From positions 1-36,993 of the IMG/VR virus record IMGVR_UViG_3300032820_000040: a DNA stretch of 36,993 nt; one strand, given 5' to 3'. The stretch's first letter is position 1, and every line of letters starts with the position of its first letter. This document shows, one piece after another, positions 21,333-29,506 of the stretch. The position numbers and the translations under genes are program-made. Under the pieces are notes generated by a model, which was not told the DNA's origin, searched no databases, and saw only the letters and a program-made list of their open reading frames with translations. Source of the DNA: a virus.

Positions 21333-22046
21333 ATGAGATTAATAGGAAAAAGGGTCGAAAGACAAAACAAGTTTGGAGATGACTATTGCATAGAAGTTCT
21401 AGAGAACGGAAAGCTTAAACTATCTCCTGCACTGATTTCTATATTAGGAATCAATGCAACTTCTAATAAGATTGGATTTGCATATCCTGATACGGAACAT
21501 GAGAAACTTTATATATATAAATCTCTCGATAAAGATGGCGTAGCTGTTAATAAACAGGGATATGTAGTTAATCTTCCTCACTGGAGAGATCTTAAAAGTC
21601 ATTTTAATGTAGCAGAAGAAGGAGAAAAATTATATATTTCTTCTACAGAAACTATTATAAATGATTTTCTTGATTATAGATTTTTTGAAGTAAGTCAAGG
21701 TAAAGATTCTTTTGGATCTAAAGAATGGGTCGAACAAGGAGGAGATGTAGATGGATTAGTTACTGAAGTAAAAATTACATCAACAGCTGAACCTATAACA
21801 GAAGATGAAACCTATTCTGAACAGGAAGCTACGATACAAGAAGAAAATGATCATAAAACAAGAATCGAAGAAGGTTTAGACCATAAAGGAGGAGAGTTTG
21901 ATGATGTGCCAGGAGCGGAAGAACTCCAAAAAACGTATTATGATATTGAACAAGGCAAAGTTCAGAAAAATATTGTTAACAATGAGGTTGAACATGTGGA
22001 GGGACCTGAAAAGGAACCTACAGGTGATTCAATGGATATTTTCTAA
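21333..22046 (+). CDS. Hypothetical replication-region protein, 237 aa
   Basis: The N-terminal 125 residues form a mixed beta domain (IGKRVERQNKFGDDY, then LENGKLKLSPALISILGI, then YIYKSLDKDGVAVNKQGYVV and YRFFEVSQG). The remaining 110 residues are very acidic and low in complexity (ITEDETYSEQEATIQEENDH and on), likely disordered, ending in GDSMDIF. The final D-x-F end after an acidic stretch recalls SSB-type partner-binding tips. No family is recognised. It sits five bases after the Sak4-like gene and 24 bases before the SSB-like gene, so it probably takes part in recombination or replication. Confidence 0.65.
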   Translation: MRLIGKRVERQNKFGDDYCIEVLENGKLKLSPALISILGINATSNKIGFAYPDTEHEKLYIYKSLDKDGVAVNKQGYVVNLPHWRDLKSHFNVAEEGEKLYISSTETIINDFLDYRFFEVSQGKDSFGSKEWVEQGGDVDGLVTEVKITSTAEPITEDETYSEQEATIQEENDHKTRIEEGLDHKGGEFDDVPGAEELQKTYYDIEQGKVQKNIVNNEVEHVEGPEKEPTGDSMDIF

Positions 22047-22070
22047 TTTTTTAATTTAAAATTTTTAAAC

Positions 22071-22649
22071 ATGTTTGAAATAAATTCAAATTTAGAAGTG
22101 AGGGAAACCTCGTCCACTCCCACAATACCTGTTGGTATTAATGACAATGTAACATTGGTAAGTGTTACAAAGGAGCAGGACAAAAATTCTAATCCTTACC
22201 TTCAATTCTTATTTAAGAGTGAAGATGGATCTGAATTAAAACACAATGAATTTAGTGTTAATCCTGATTATGTCACGCCTAAGCCAGGTGAGTCTACAGA
22301 TCAGGCTGTAAGCAGAAAGGTTAATTCTATGTTAATTAGAATTAAGCATATATGTACTAAATTCATACCTGCTGAATCTTTTACTGTAAAAGCGGATTCT
22401 TTTGGGGGATTATGTGACATAATTTCTGAAAAGGTAAATGCTGCTGATTTAAGTAAAAAGGTAAGGCTAAAAGTGGTATATAATTATAGGGATTATGCAT
22501 CAGTACCAAACTTTTGTCCTTTCGTTGAAGATATGACAGTTCCAGTAAGTGGATTAAAAATAAATCCTACTTATGATAAAATGGAAAAAGCTGCTGTAGC
22601 TACAAATGGAGAGGTTGAAAGTACAGATGATACCCAATTACCATTTTAA
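22071..22649 (+). CDS. Single-stranded DNA-binding-like protein, 192 aa
   Basis: Residues about 20-150 have an OB-fold-like strand pattern (NDNVTLVSVTKEQDKNSNPY, then LQFLFKSEDGSE, then VRLKVVYNYRDYASVPNF). The C terminus is acidic and ends STDDTQLPF, closely similar in design to the DDDIPF tip of bacterial SSB that recruits replication proteins. It lies between the Sak4-like and primase genes, the usual context of phage SSBs. No direct similarity to E. coli SSB is claimed. The transcript probably ends in the structured element at 22665-22749. Confidence 0.75.
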   Translation: MFEINSNLEVRETSSTPTIPVGINDNVTLVSVTKEQDKNSNPYLQFLFKSEDGSELKHNEFSVNPDYVTPKPGESTDQAVSRKVNSMLIRIKHICTKFIPAESFTVKADSFGGLCDIISEKVNAADLSKKVRLKVVYNYRDYASVPNFCPFVEDMTVPVSGLKINPTYDKMEKAAVATNGEVESTDDTQLPF

Positions 22650-22664
22650 ATGAATAGAAAGAAG

Positions 22665-22749
22665 AGGCTGTAAACTCTTATATTATTCCCGTAAGCCTGG
22701 AAAAATAAGCAGGGAAATAAAACGATAACAGCCTTTTCTTTTATTTTTT
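22665..22749 (+). ncRNA. Small structured RNA or complex terminator
   Basis: AGGCTGT (22665-22671) pairs with ACAGCCT (22728-22734), which leads into TTTCTTTTATTTTTT. An inner helix TTCCC/GGGAA (22686-22690/22712-22716) surrounds a CCTG/CAGG alternative. The layout, an outer helix closing about 65 bases and running into a T tract, is the same as at 8720-8833. It may end the SSB transcript or act as an independent short RNA. Confidence 0.6.
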
Positions 22750-22766
22750 AACATAAACAAATCTAC

Positions 22767-23801
22767 ATGTATGATTTAAACGGAGTTTCTGATGGAACTG
22801 CTCTTAGTAAAGATGCAATTCTTGATAGAATATCTGAAGAAGAGATCATGAGACACTATGTAGGATTTGATTTTACAATCAATAGAGCATTTAAAAGTCC
22901 TTTAAGAGATGATGAGAGACCTTCTTTTGCTGTTTACTATAATGAAGGTAAACAATTACGGTTTAAAGATTTTAATGGTGCACAAGGCACATGCTTTGAT
23001 CTTGTTATGACGCTATATAACTTAAGTTTTATAGAGGCTATGGCAAGAGTTAACCAGGACCTATGTTTAGGTTTAGCTGGTTATGTAGGCAATGTGAACG
23101 ATTCACCAATAAGATATAATAACTTTAAACTTAATATAGAAAAGAAGAGTAATCTTATTCAATTCAAACCGCAGGTCTTTACAGATATAGATATTAGATA
23201 CTGGAAACAATATGGGATTAATACCGAAATGTTGAAATTATTTAATGTGTATTCTGCTAAATATGTTTATCTCAATAAGAAACCCACACTATTTTATAGT
23301 AGGGCTGAACCAATGTATTGTTATAAGTTTAACGAAGAAAGAGTTAAAGTTTACCGTCCTAAATCCAAAAGGATTAAATGGATGGGAAATGTAACTGCAG
23401 ATGATGTTCAAGGATATGAACAATTATCTACTACTGTTAAACAATTGGGAGATAAAACATTAATTATCACTAAATCTTTAAAAGATGTAATGTGTTTATA
23501 TGCATTAGGTATACCAGCTGTTGCACCTCAATCAGAGAATACTAGAACTCAGTATGAGATTCTAGCTACTTTGGTTCCACGCTTTGACACTGTCAAGATA
23601 TTATTTGACAATGATGAAGCAGGTAAGAAAGGAGCAACAGAATTACAAGCCTTTTTAGGCAATAATGGTATAGTATGTAAAGGAATGAAATGGGTAGAAC
23701 CTATTTTTATTCCTGGTGAACATAAAGATATTAGTGATCTAATCTGTGCGGAAGGATTTGAGAGTGGTCTTAAATTCTTAGAAAATGAGCAATTGGAATA
23801 A
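22767..23801 (+). CDS. DnaG-type primase with TOPRIM domain
   Basis: Makes RNA primers for replication. The N-terminal region (residues about 18-100) has the DnaG-type layout IMRHYVGFDFTINRAFKSPL, then RDDERPSFAVYYNEGKQLRF, then KDFNGAQGTCFDLVM, but only a degenerate set of zinc ligands, so the CHC2 zinc site is probably lost. The TOPRIM domain follows: LIITKSLKDVMCLYALGIPA (residues about 231-250) and KILFDNDEAGKKGA (about 278-291), with the DND metal-binding motif. TOPRIM Glu appears replaced by Lys-Ser (TKS where many have TEG), a difference from most DnaG that also occurs in some phage primases. It overlaps the RusA gene by 17 bases. Confidence 0.82.
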   Translation: MYDLNGVSDGTALSKDAILDRISEEEIMRHYVGFDFTINRAFKSPLRDDERPSFAVYYNEGKQLRFKDFNGAQGTCFDLVMTLYNLSFIEAMARVNQDLCLGLAGYVGNVNDSPIRYNNFKLNIEKKSNLIQFKPQVFTDIDIRYWKQYGINTEMLKLFNVYSAKYVYLNKKPTLFYSRAEPMYCYKFNEERVKVYRPKSKRIKWMGNVTADDVQGYEQLSTTVKQLGDKTLIITKSLKDVMCLYALGIPAVAPQSENTRTQYEILATLVPRFDTVKILFDNDEAGKKGATELQAFLGNNGIVCKGMKWVEPIFIPGEHKDISDLICAEGFESGLKFLENEQLE

Positions 23802-24381
23802 CGGAAAGATTTGGAAAGTAGTCATTCCAAATTATGAAAGCAAAGTTCCTATAAGTAATAGGAGAAGAGCTAAATTCTATAAGAAAGGAGAAACTAAAGT
23901 AGATACTTTAGCTAAAAAATATCAAATAGGATTACAAACAGGAAAGTATAGATGGGAAAAGAATGGATTTTTAGTAGATGATAAAAACAATAGAATAATT
24001 GCAAATCCCCTGGCTGCAGGGACCCCCAAATTTTGGACTATTAATGGTCAAAGAATCTATGATGGATCTTTACATTATACAGCACGGTCTAAAGTAGCTA
24101 GGTGGGTACATGACTATCTAAGAGAGTATATAAAAGAATTACCAGAAATCAAAGTTCCAAAAGGATGTCACTTGCGTGTTTGGCTAGACATGTATAGGAT
24201 ATCAGAGAATGAACGATGGGATGTTGATAATCAATGGCCCTGGATGAAATGGTTCTTAGATACTATGGTAGAAGAAGGTAAAATTGAAGAAGATAGTGTT
24301 GCAGTTGTTAGATCGTCAGGTCAAATAACTTATATCGAATCTGAAGAAAGAAAACTTGTATTTAATATTCAAATAATATAA
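23785..24381 (+). CDS. rusA: RusA-like Holliday-junction resolvase
   Basis: The C-terminal half carries the RusA signature: RWDVDNQWPWMKWFLDTMVE then EGKIEEDSVAVVRSSGQITY. The acidic residues of D-x-D-N and of E-E-D are those that bind the catalytic metal in this family. RusA cuts four-way DNA junctions, needed to resolve branched phage DNA before packaging. The extra N-terminal 85 residues (basic, with KVPISNRRRAKFYKKGETK) precede the usual 120-residue core and may help bind DNA. It starts inside the primase gene and ends two bases before the exonuclease gene. Confidence 0.85.
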   Translation: MSNWNNGKIWKVVIPNYESKVPISNRRRAKFYKKGETKVDTLAKKYQIGLQTGKYRWEKNGFLVDDKNNRIIANPLAAGTPKFWTINGQRIYDGSLHYTARSKVARWVHDYLREYIKELPEIKVPKGCHLRVWLDMYRISENERWDVDNQWPWMKWFLDTMVEEGKIEEDSVAVVRSSGQITYIESEERKLVFNIQII

Positions 24382-24383
24382 TA

Positions 24384-25466
24384 ATGGAAATTAAAGAAAC
24401 CACAACACCCAGAACACTGAAAGACCATACTGTCAGTTTTTCTGGATTAAATAAACTGGCGTATAGTCCTTTACTATACAAAAAGCATATACTTGAACCA
24501 GTATCTGAAGATACTACATACTTTAGAAAGGGAAGCCTTTTAGATTGTATGTTAACAGAACCTGATAAAGAACTTGAAAGATTTGCAGTAGCAAATGTAG
24601 AAGTTCCTGGAGGAATGATGGAAGTATTTTGTAAGGTATTTGCGAGTTATCCAGGCGATGAAGATGAAGCTTTTGAAGTTGCATATGATACAGCTGGATT
24701 TAAACTTAAAAAAGATACTGTAAAAAAGAGGCTACAAGATCCTTTGTATGAAGCTTTTATTACCTTCCTGAAAACTAATAAAGATAAACAGGTAGTTAGT
24801 ATTGCAGAACATGCTGAGGCTAGACAAATGGCTGATATGCTAAAATATGGTACTTATACTGAAAAGTATTTTAAAGAATCTTCTGAAGTGGTAGAAGTTC
24901 ATAATCAATTAAAGATAGATTGGGAATATGAAGTTATAGATAAACGAGATGGTAATACTATAAGACGATATAACTGTAAAAGTATATTGGATAAAGTTAT
25001 CATTGACCATCTGGACAAAACTATTCAACCTATAGATATTAAATCTACTGGTAAATCTGTTTATGATTTTGAATCGAGCTTTAAACGCTTTGGATATTTT
25101 AGACAGGCTGCATTTTATATGACAGCCATAAGATATTGGGCCATCCTTAATGGGTATGGTGAATATCAATTATTGAATTTTATATTTATAGTAGCTGAAA
25201 CTGATTGTTATAATCTTCCTATGGTTTACAAAGTATCTGGACAAGATATACATTGTGGCATATATGGAGGAAAATATCAGAATGGTAATAGACGTATAAA
25301 AGGATTTAACTGTTTATTGAACGATCTCGATCATCATCAATATACTGATAATTGGGATTATAGAGCTGAACATTATGAAGAGTATCAAAGGGATGGTAAT
25401 ATTATTACTAGAGTCTTTGAAGGCAATTCTGGAAGAAATGTAGAAAAGCTATTTGAACAAACTTAA
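24384..25466 (+). CDS. PD-(D/E)XK exonuclease (RecB/DUF3799-like)
   Basis: The nuclease core is complete in outline. SILDKVIIDH contains the first acidic residue (about 203), IDIKST is the D-x-K motif (about 217-219) and FRQAAFYMTAI is the Q-x3-Y helix (about 240-247). The N-terminal part, SFSGLNKLAYSPLLYKKHIL, resembles the start of the phage exodeoxyribonuclease VIII-like family (S-x-S-x-L-x-x-L-x-x-SP-x-x-F). Such enzymes resect DNA ends and act with a single-strand annealing protein, for which the Sak4-like ATPase is a candidate. It ends 16 bases before the next gene. Confidence 0.82.
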   Translation: MEIKETTTPRTLKDHTVSFSGLNKLAYSPLLYKKHILEPVSEDTTYFRKGSLLDCMLTEPDKELERFAVANVEVPGGMMEVFCKVFASYPGDEDEAFEVAYDTAGFKLKKDTVKKRLQDPLYEAFITFLKTNKDKQVVSIAEHAEARQMADMLKYGTYTEKYFKESSEVVEVHNQLKIDWEYEVIDKRDGNTIRRYNCKSILDKVIIDHLDKTIQPIDIKSTGKSVYDFESSFKRFGYFRQAAFYMTAIRYWAILNGYGEYQLLNFIFIVAETDCYNLPMVYKVSGQDIHCGIYGGKYQNGNRRIKGFNCLLNDLDHHQYTDNWDYRAEHYEEYQRDGNIITRVFEGNSGRNVEKLFEQT

Positions 25467-25482
25467 ATAAATTAATAAGCTT

Positions 25483-26043
25483 ATGAACTCTAGTAAAATA
25501 GAAAAAAGGATCAATACTTATACAACGACATTTTTAATGCCGATGATTATAAATATTTTCCCTAACCGTTCTAAGCTGGGATTTATTAATGCGTATCTCG
25601 GAGATCACGGTCACACAAGGCAATATAAAGAAGCCTTATATGTATTATTTAATCCAAGATTCACTGCCGAATATATGAAATTTGAAAGTGTTCTTGAACA
25701 GCATCCTCTTCATTTAGCAACTTATGATGTTAAACGAGGGTATGTAATGCATGTAATTAGTGTACCACCGAAATACTTGAATGATTACTTTAATTTTCTT
25801 GTAGGAGAATATTCCAAGTTTACTCCCGAATATAAAGCTTTATTTAAAAAAGGAACTAATGCACATATGGTTGTGCATAAAGCCGATACTTTAAAGAAGT
25901 ACTGGGAAAAACGACTTGAAATGGAGCTTACTGCAGACAAAGAGTTATATTCTATCTGGAAACCAGAGAAAGAAATATACCGATTTGATGCAGAAACTTA
26001 TTATAAAGAAGAAAGTAATCAAGAAGAAAACGAACGGGCTTGA
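25483..26043 (+). CDS. Hypothetical protein, 186 aa
   Basis: The protein is unrecognised. It has an aromatic-rich mixed alpha/beta pattern: LMPMIINIFPNRSKLGFINA, then YLGDHGHTRQYKEALYVLF, then HPLHLATYDVKRGYVMHVIS. Two acidic/aromatic helices follow (YLNDYFNFLVGEYSKF, then LKKYWEKRLEMEL), and it ends in a charged tail (YYKEESNQEENERA). The His-rich middle (GDHGH) is not a known catalytic motif. The stop codon TGA lies inside a hairpin at 26039-26056. It sits between the exonuclease and MoxR genes, in the same operon. Confidence 0.6.
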   Translation: MNSSKIEKRINTYTTTFLMPMIINIFPNRSKLGFINAYLGDHGHTRQYKEALYVLFNPRFTAEYMKFESVLEQHPLHLATYDVKRGYVMHVISVPPKYLNDYFNFLVGEYSKFTPEYKALFKKGTNAHMVVHKADTLKKYWEKRLEMELTADKELYSIWKPEKEIYRFDAETYYKEESNQEENERA

Positions 26044-26056
26044 GGGAAACCTCAAG
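26039..26056 (+). promoter_or_regulatory. GAAA-loop hairpin over a stop codon
   Basis: CTTGAGG-GAAA-CCTCAAG is a perfect 7-bp stem with a GNRA tetraloop that covers the TGA stop (26041-26043). There is no T run, so it is more likely a processing or stability element between the upstream gene and the AAA ATPase gene than a terminator. Confidence 0.55.
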
Positions 26057-26088
26057 TCTGAATTATTAATTTTTACAAAACCATAAAA

Positions 26089-27207
26089 ATGGAAATTAGA
26101 AACGTAATTACAAAACTAATAGGCAAAGACGATATATTTAAAATCTTAGCATTAGGGGAAGCTACTAAGCTTCCAGTTCTCTTATTAGGAGAACCAGGGA
26201 CTGGCAAAACCCAATCATTATTAGACTATGCCGCTGCTAAATTTGGTTATAGCAGAGATCTTGTTCGTAAGAACACCTTTGTTATTGAATTAGATGAAGG
26301 AACTAAGACTTCCGAAATTAAAGGAAGAGTTAATATGAAGAGCTTACTTGAGGATAAAAAGTATGAAGTAGATGCTCCTATAGTTAATGCTAAGTATGTA
26401 TTGATAAATGAAGTTGATAAAGGAACTTCAGGAGTCAGAAATACTTTGTTATCAATTATGAGGGAGAGAGCTATTTTCTATGGATCTGAAGTAAAGAAAT
26501 GTCAATGGGATGTATTAGCAGGAAGTTGTAATACAATACCCGATGATGAACTTGAAAATCCTTTTTGGGATAGATTTGTATTAACTGTAAAAGTAGACAG
26601 AGTAGGTGTAGATGGTATTAAGAATATTTGGGCACAAAAAGGACCCAAACATTTAGATATCAAAGTTCCTACACTTGATGAAATATGTGCTGAAGTAATA
26701 GAAAAAGGGAAAGCTTTTAAGTTCCTGGACTCCATTTATGATGCCGTATCTGATAGGACTGCCACATTTGCTCCTATAATAGCTAAAGCTATTAAACTTA
26801 TCTATGATGTAGATGATAATGAAGCTCTAATGAAAGCTTGTGAACTTATTGCTCCAAGTAAACTTACTGAACTAGCTACCAAACTAGAAAGTAAAAGAGA
26901 GAATAATTTAAGAACTTCTATTAATGAACTTGAAGGAGTCATAGAAGGAGGGAATGAATCTTATACTCAAACCTACGTTGGACAAATCATAACTGATTTG
27001 AAAGAAATGGGAGGAATGAGGTCTTATAAGAATAAATCTCAAGAGCTAGCTGCTATATTAGTTGATACTGTTATAAATCTAGATGACAGTACTGATGAAC
27101 TAATTGCATTTGTTAAGGAAAAATTCTGTAATAATACAGATGGATTATTTCCTGATGCATGTCAGCAATTAGAAGAAGCACTTGTCGATGCAACAATAGA
27201 AGAGTGA
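26089..27207 (+). CDS. MoxR-family AAA+ ATPase (CobS-like)
   Basis: A AAA+ ATPase with Walker A GEPGTGKTQS (residues about 35-44), Walker B VLINEVDKGT (about 103-112), sensor 1 AGSCNTIPDDE (about 143-153) and an arginine-finger-type segment ENPFWDRFVL (about 154-163). The order and spacing fit the MoxR group, which includes CobS, the AAA subunit of aerobic cobaltochelatase. MoxR proteins act with a von Willebrand A protein to remodel or load metal into partners. The next gene, 70 bases downstream, encodes exactly such a VWA protein. The C-terminal region is helical and ends in an acidic segment. Whether the target is B12, a phage protein or a host complex cannot be told from sequence. Confidence 0.85.
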   Translation: MEIRNVITKLIGKDDIFKILALGEATKLPVLLLGEPGTGKTQSLLDYAAAKFGYSRDLVRKNTFVIELDEGTKTSEIKGRVNMKSLLEDKKYEVDAPIVNAKYVLINEVDKGTSGVRNTLLSIMRERAIFYGSEVKKCQWDVLAGSCNTIPDDELENPFWDRFVLTVKVDRVGVDGIKNIWAQKGPKHLDIKVPTLDEICAEVIEKGKAFKFLDSIYDAVSDRTATFAPIIAKAIKLIYDVDDNEALMKACELIAPSKLTELATKLESKRENNLRTSINELEGVIEGGNESYTQTYVGQIITDLKEMGGMRSYKNKSQELAAILVDTVINLDDSTDELIAFVKEKFCNNTDGLFPDACQQLEEALVDATIEE

Positions 27208-27220
27208 AGGTTAAAAAAGA

Positions 27221-27257
27221 GATAAGGGGGACCATTCCCTCTTATCCTTTATTTTAT
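27221..27257 (+). terminator. Hairpin between AAA and VWA genes
   Basis: GATAAGGGGG (27221-27230) pairs with CCCTCTTATC (27237-27246; one G-T wobble) around ACCATT, followed by CTTTATTTTAT. Since the two genes form a functional pair, this may be a partial terminator or attenuator that lowers VWA expression relative to the ATPase. Confidence 0.6.
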
Positions 27258-27277
27258 AAACAAATAAATACACAAAA

Positions 27278-28612
27278 ATGGGACAATTAGATTTTAATTG
27301 GGATCGCTATTCTGGAATTCTAGGAAAAAGAGGGCTAGACTGGCTAACAGGAGGTAAATATATATTTACTCCTTATAAGGATCCGCAAAAAGCAGGAGTG
27401 TTTCAAACAGACATTGCTAAAGATACTTCAAAAGATATTACTAAAAAGATTAAAGAAAATGTAGGATCACATACTTATGAAAGAATTCTTGAAAATGAAG
27501 ATAAGGAATGGATGGTCACTGATGCATTTAAGACTTTCTTTAATGAAAAGAATAAACTTAAAATTACACCTGATAAATATTGGTGGCATCATCTTACTAC
27601 TAAGATGAATAATCATTTGTTAAAATTAGTTACTAAAGAGCATAAAGGATACAGTTATATAGCTATGAAAGCTATTATGGAAAGAATTATCAAAGTTTTA
27701 GATTCACTACGAGATGAAGAGCGAGAAGATATGATAAATAAAGCTAATGAAGCTATTGGAAAAGGACAAGCCCCAGATCTAAGTGCTTTAGAACATGCCG
27801 TTAATCTTGGGTTAAATAAAGCTCGTAAAGATATTAAGAATGCAGAGGAGAACTTTGGTAAAAATGCAGGAAAAGGATTAAGAGATGATCTGGACTTATG
27901 TGAAATTGCTGTAGATCCTCAAGTATCTAAAGCTTTATCTATAAATAGGAATGAAATTAACAGATTTGTTAAGCATGTTGCGGATCGTGCAATAGAGGCT
28001 ACTTATGGCATACCAGAAGTAATAGAAGAAAGTTTCTTTGATTCTGATACAGCTGAAGTGGATGATATTATAAATATGGAAGATTTTTCGCACGCAGCTT
28101 TATTAACTGATGTTAGTGTGAGAAGAAAACGTTATGCTATCAATTTTGATATATATTTAGATGATTCTGGTTCTATGACCAGTACTATTAATATAGGAGG
28201 GAAATATATAAAAATGAGTACCTTAGCAAGAATATTAGGACTTAAGTTACATCTTATGGGACTAGTTAGAGATATATATCTATTTTCTAATTCATTAAAA
28301 AAAGTTACTATAGGACAACTATTTAAAACCAGGTTTGGTGGAGGAACTAATATTGAATGTTGTATAACTAATGCTAAACAGTTAAAAAGAGCTTCTATTA
28401 TTATTACAGACGGATGGGATACTATCAATACATATTTTGATAAGTGCTATTTTATTGGATTAGGTATGAATCAAACATCTGATTCATTTGCTACTTATGC
28501 TAAAAAAGGAAAATTTCATTTTTATGATGATGGTAAATTTAAAGAGTCTAAACTTGTTACAGAGACTGGACCTTATGGAGATCAAACATATGTAAGAGCA
28601 AAAGGAACTTAA
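27278..28612 (+). CDS. VWA-domain protein, partner of the MoxR ATPase (CobT-like)
   Basis: The C-terminal third is a von Willebrand A domain with a full metal site (MIDAS): DDSGSM (D-x-S-x-S, residues about 293-298), the Thr of GGGTNIECC (about 353-361) and the Asp of IIITDGWDT (about 375-383). The N-terminal two thirds (about 270 residues) are helical and charged, with a segment rich in Asp/Glu before the VWA domain (SFFDSDTAEVDDIINMEDF). This layout, a long acidic helical part and then VWA, resembles CobT and other MoxR partners. In the CobN/CobS/CobT enzyme the pair feeds cobalt into B12; no CobN is in this window. With a B12-dependent reductase at 12476 the link is suggestive only. Confidence 0.82.
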   Translation: MGQLDFNWDRYSGILGKRGLDWLTGGKYIFTPYKDPQKAGVFQTDIAKDTSKDITKKIKENVGSHTYERILENEDKEWMVTDAFKTFFNEKNKLKITPDKYWWHHLTTKMNNHLLKLVTKEHKGYSYIAMKAIMERIIKVLDSLRDEEREDMINKANEAIGKGQAPDLSALEHAVNLGLNKARKDIKNAEENFGKNAGKGLRDDLDLCEIAVDPQVSKALSINRNEINRFVKHVADRAIEATYGIPEVIEESFFDSDTAEVDDIINMEDFSHAALLTDVSVRRKRYAINFDIYLDDSGSMTSTINIGGKYIKMSTLARILGLKLHLMGLVRDIYLFSNSLKKVTIGQLFKTRFGGGTNIECCITNAKQLKRASIIITDGWDTINTYFDKCYFIGLGMNQTSDSFATYAKKGKFHFYDDGKFKESKLVTETGPYGDQTYVRAKGT

Positions 28613-28628
28613 TAATAAAAAACCAATC

Positions 28629-28832
28629 ATGAGTAATAATCTAGTAATTAAAGTTGTTGTTAGAGATGGGGCAGTAACAATAGAAGACAGAATTCCTAAA
28701 GGTGTCATAGTCATAGTAGTTGACTATGATACTGAAGGATGGAATGGAACTGATACTATTCAAAAAGACGACGAAGGCAAAGAGTATATAGTGAGTATTT
28801 ATGATAATAATCATAAGTATAAACAGCTCTAA
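28629..28832 (+). CDS. Small hypothetical protein, 67 aa
   Basis: Beta-rich with short strands: LVIKVVVRDGAVTIEDRIPK, then GVIVIVVDYDTEGW, then an acidic loop (QKDDEGKEYIV) and a polar end (YDNNHKYKQL). No motif or membrane segment is present. It follows the VWA gene by 16 bases and precedes the next small gene by 24. Similar short beta proteins occur in phage early regions, but I do not recognise a family. Confidence 0.55.
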   Translation: MSNNLVIKVVVRDGAVTIEDRIPKGVIVIVVDYDTEGWNGTDTIQKDDEGKEYIVSIYDNNHKYKQL

Positions 28833-28856
28833 TTATTTAACATAAATTTATTAAAA

Positions 28857-29078
28857 ATGGCAATTAAAAAACCAAAAATAAGTACAGCAGAAGAAGCACG
28901 AGAAAATTTACTAAGTGCTGCTGAAATATTACATGAGGATTTTGAAAAAACTGGAGATCTAAAAGTTATTACACAGGCTTTAAAAGCTTATAATATCGCT
29001 TTGAACACTTCTAAAATTCAAATTGCTTATCAAAAAATGACAGGTAATGAAAACAAGAAAATAAACTTTTTGGAATAA
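28857..29078 (+). CDS. Small helical protein, 73 aa
   Basis: All-helical: STAEEARENLLSAAEILHED, then LKVITQALKAYNIALNTSKI, then QIAYQKMTGNENKKINFLE. The pattern A-L-x-A-Y-x-x-A...Y-x-K-x-T-G-x-x-x-K-I-x-FL-E recurs in small proteins of phages of Bacteroidota, usually of unknown function. Its stop overlaps the next start (TAATG), showing that the pair is coupled. Confidence 0.6.
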   Translation: MAIKKPKISTAEEARENLLSAAEILHEDFEKTGDLKVITQALKAYNIALNTSKIQIAYQKMTGNENKKINFLE

Positions 29079-29257
29079 TGACTGGCTATGAACGAACAAT
29101 GCATGAAGCACACATACCAGAAATTGTAAGGTCATTAAGATCAATTTCAGAATCTTTAAAGAAACTTGTTGATATACATGAAATTATAATCTCTGATCCA
29201 GGAGATGAAATAGAACATATTATAAGTTCGACAGAAGGACCTATAGAAATGGATTAG
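29078..29257 (+). CDS. Small hypothetical protein, 59 aa
   Basis: It starts at 29078 inside the stop codon of the previous gene (TAATG). The protein is helical and acidic: MTGYERTMHEAHIPEIVRSL, then RSISESLKKLVDIHEIIISD, then PGDEIEHIISSTEGPIEMD. Such small proteins with a helix of alternating Leu, Ile and Ser may form a short coiled coil. A strong terminator begins 14 bases after its stop, so it is the last gene of this transcript. Confidence 0.6.
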   Translation: MTGYERTMHEAHIPEIVRSLRSISESLKKLVDIHEIIISDPGDEIEHIISSTEGPIEMD

Positions 29258-29270
29258 TGTTTTTCATTTG

Positions 29271-29307
29271 AAAAGGGCTCTACAAGGTTGTAGGGTCCTT
29301 TTTTTTT
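29271..29307 (+). terminator. Strong intrinsic terminator
   Basis: AAAGGGCTCTACA pairs with TGTAGGGTCCTTT (13 bp including two wobble pairs) around AGGT, followed by a run of at least seven T. It ends the AAA/VWA operon. Confidence 0.9.
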
Positions 29308-29326
29308 ATTTATTAAATGTAAACGA

Positions 29327-29506
29327 ATGACTGAAGAACAATTTATAGAAGAACAATTTATAGAAGTTGTAAACTTAACTAAGAACTTATTAGATGCTTT
29401 ACAACAACATGAAAGAAATATGGGTTGGTATAGAGGAGTGAGAACTGTAGACTATACAGAAGAAGCGGCCCTTTTAACAGATTTTATAACAAAAATAAAA
29501 AAATGA
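29327..29506 (+). CDS. Small hypothetical protein, 59 aa
   Basis: It begins at 29327 shortly after a terminator and ends in an ATGA overlap with the ligase gene, so it is translated together with ligase. The first residues contain a direct peptide repeat (EEQFI, EEQFI) followed by EVVNLTKNLLDALQQHERNM, then GWYRGVRTVDYTEEAALLTD and a basic end (FITKIKK). It is helical with no known motif. The repeat is also present at the DNA level (29331-29360), showing a recent short duplication. Confidence 0.6.
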   Translation: MTEEQFIEEQFIEVVNLTKNLLDALQQHERNMGWYRGVRTVDYTEEAALLTDFITKIKK

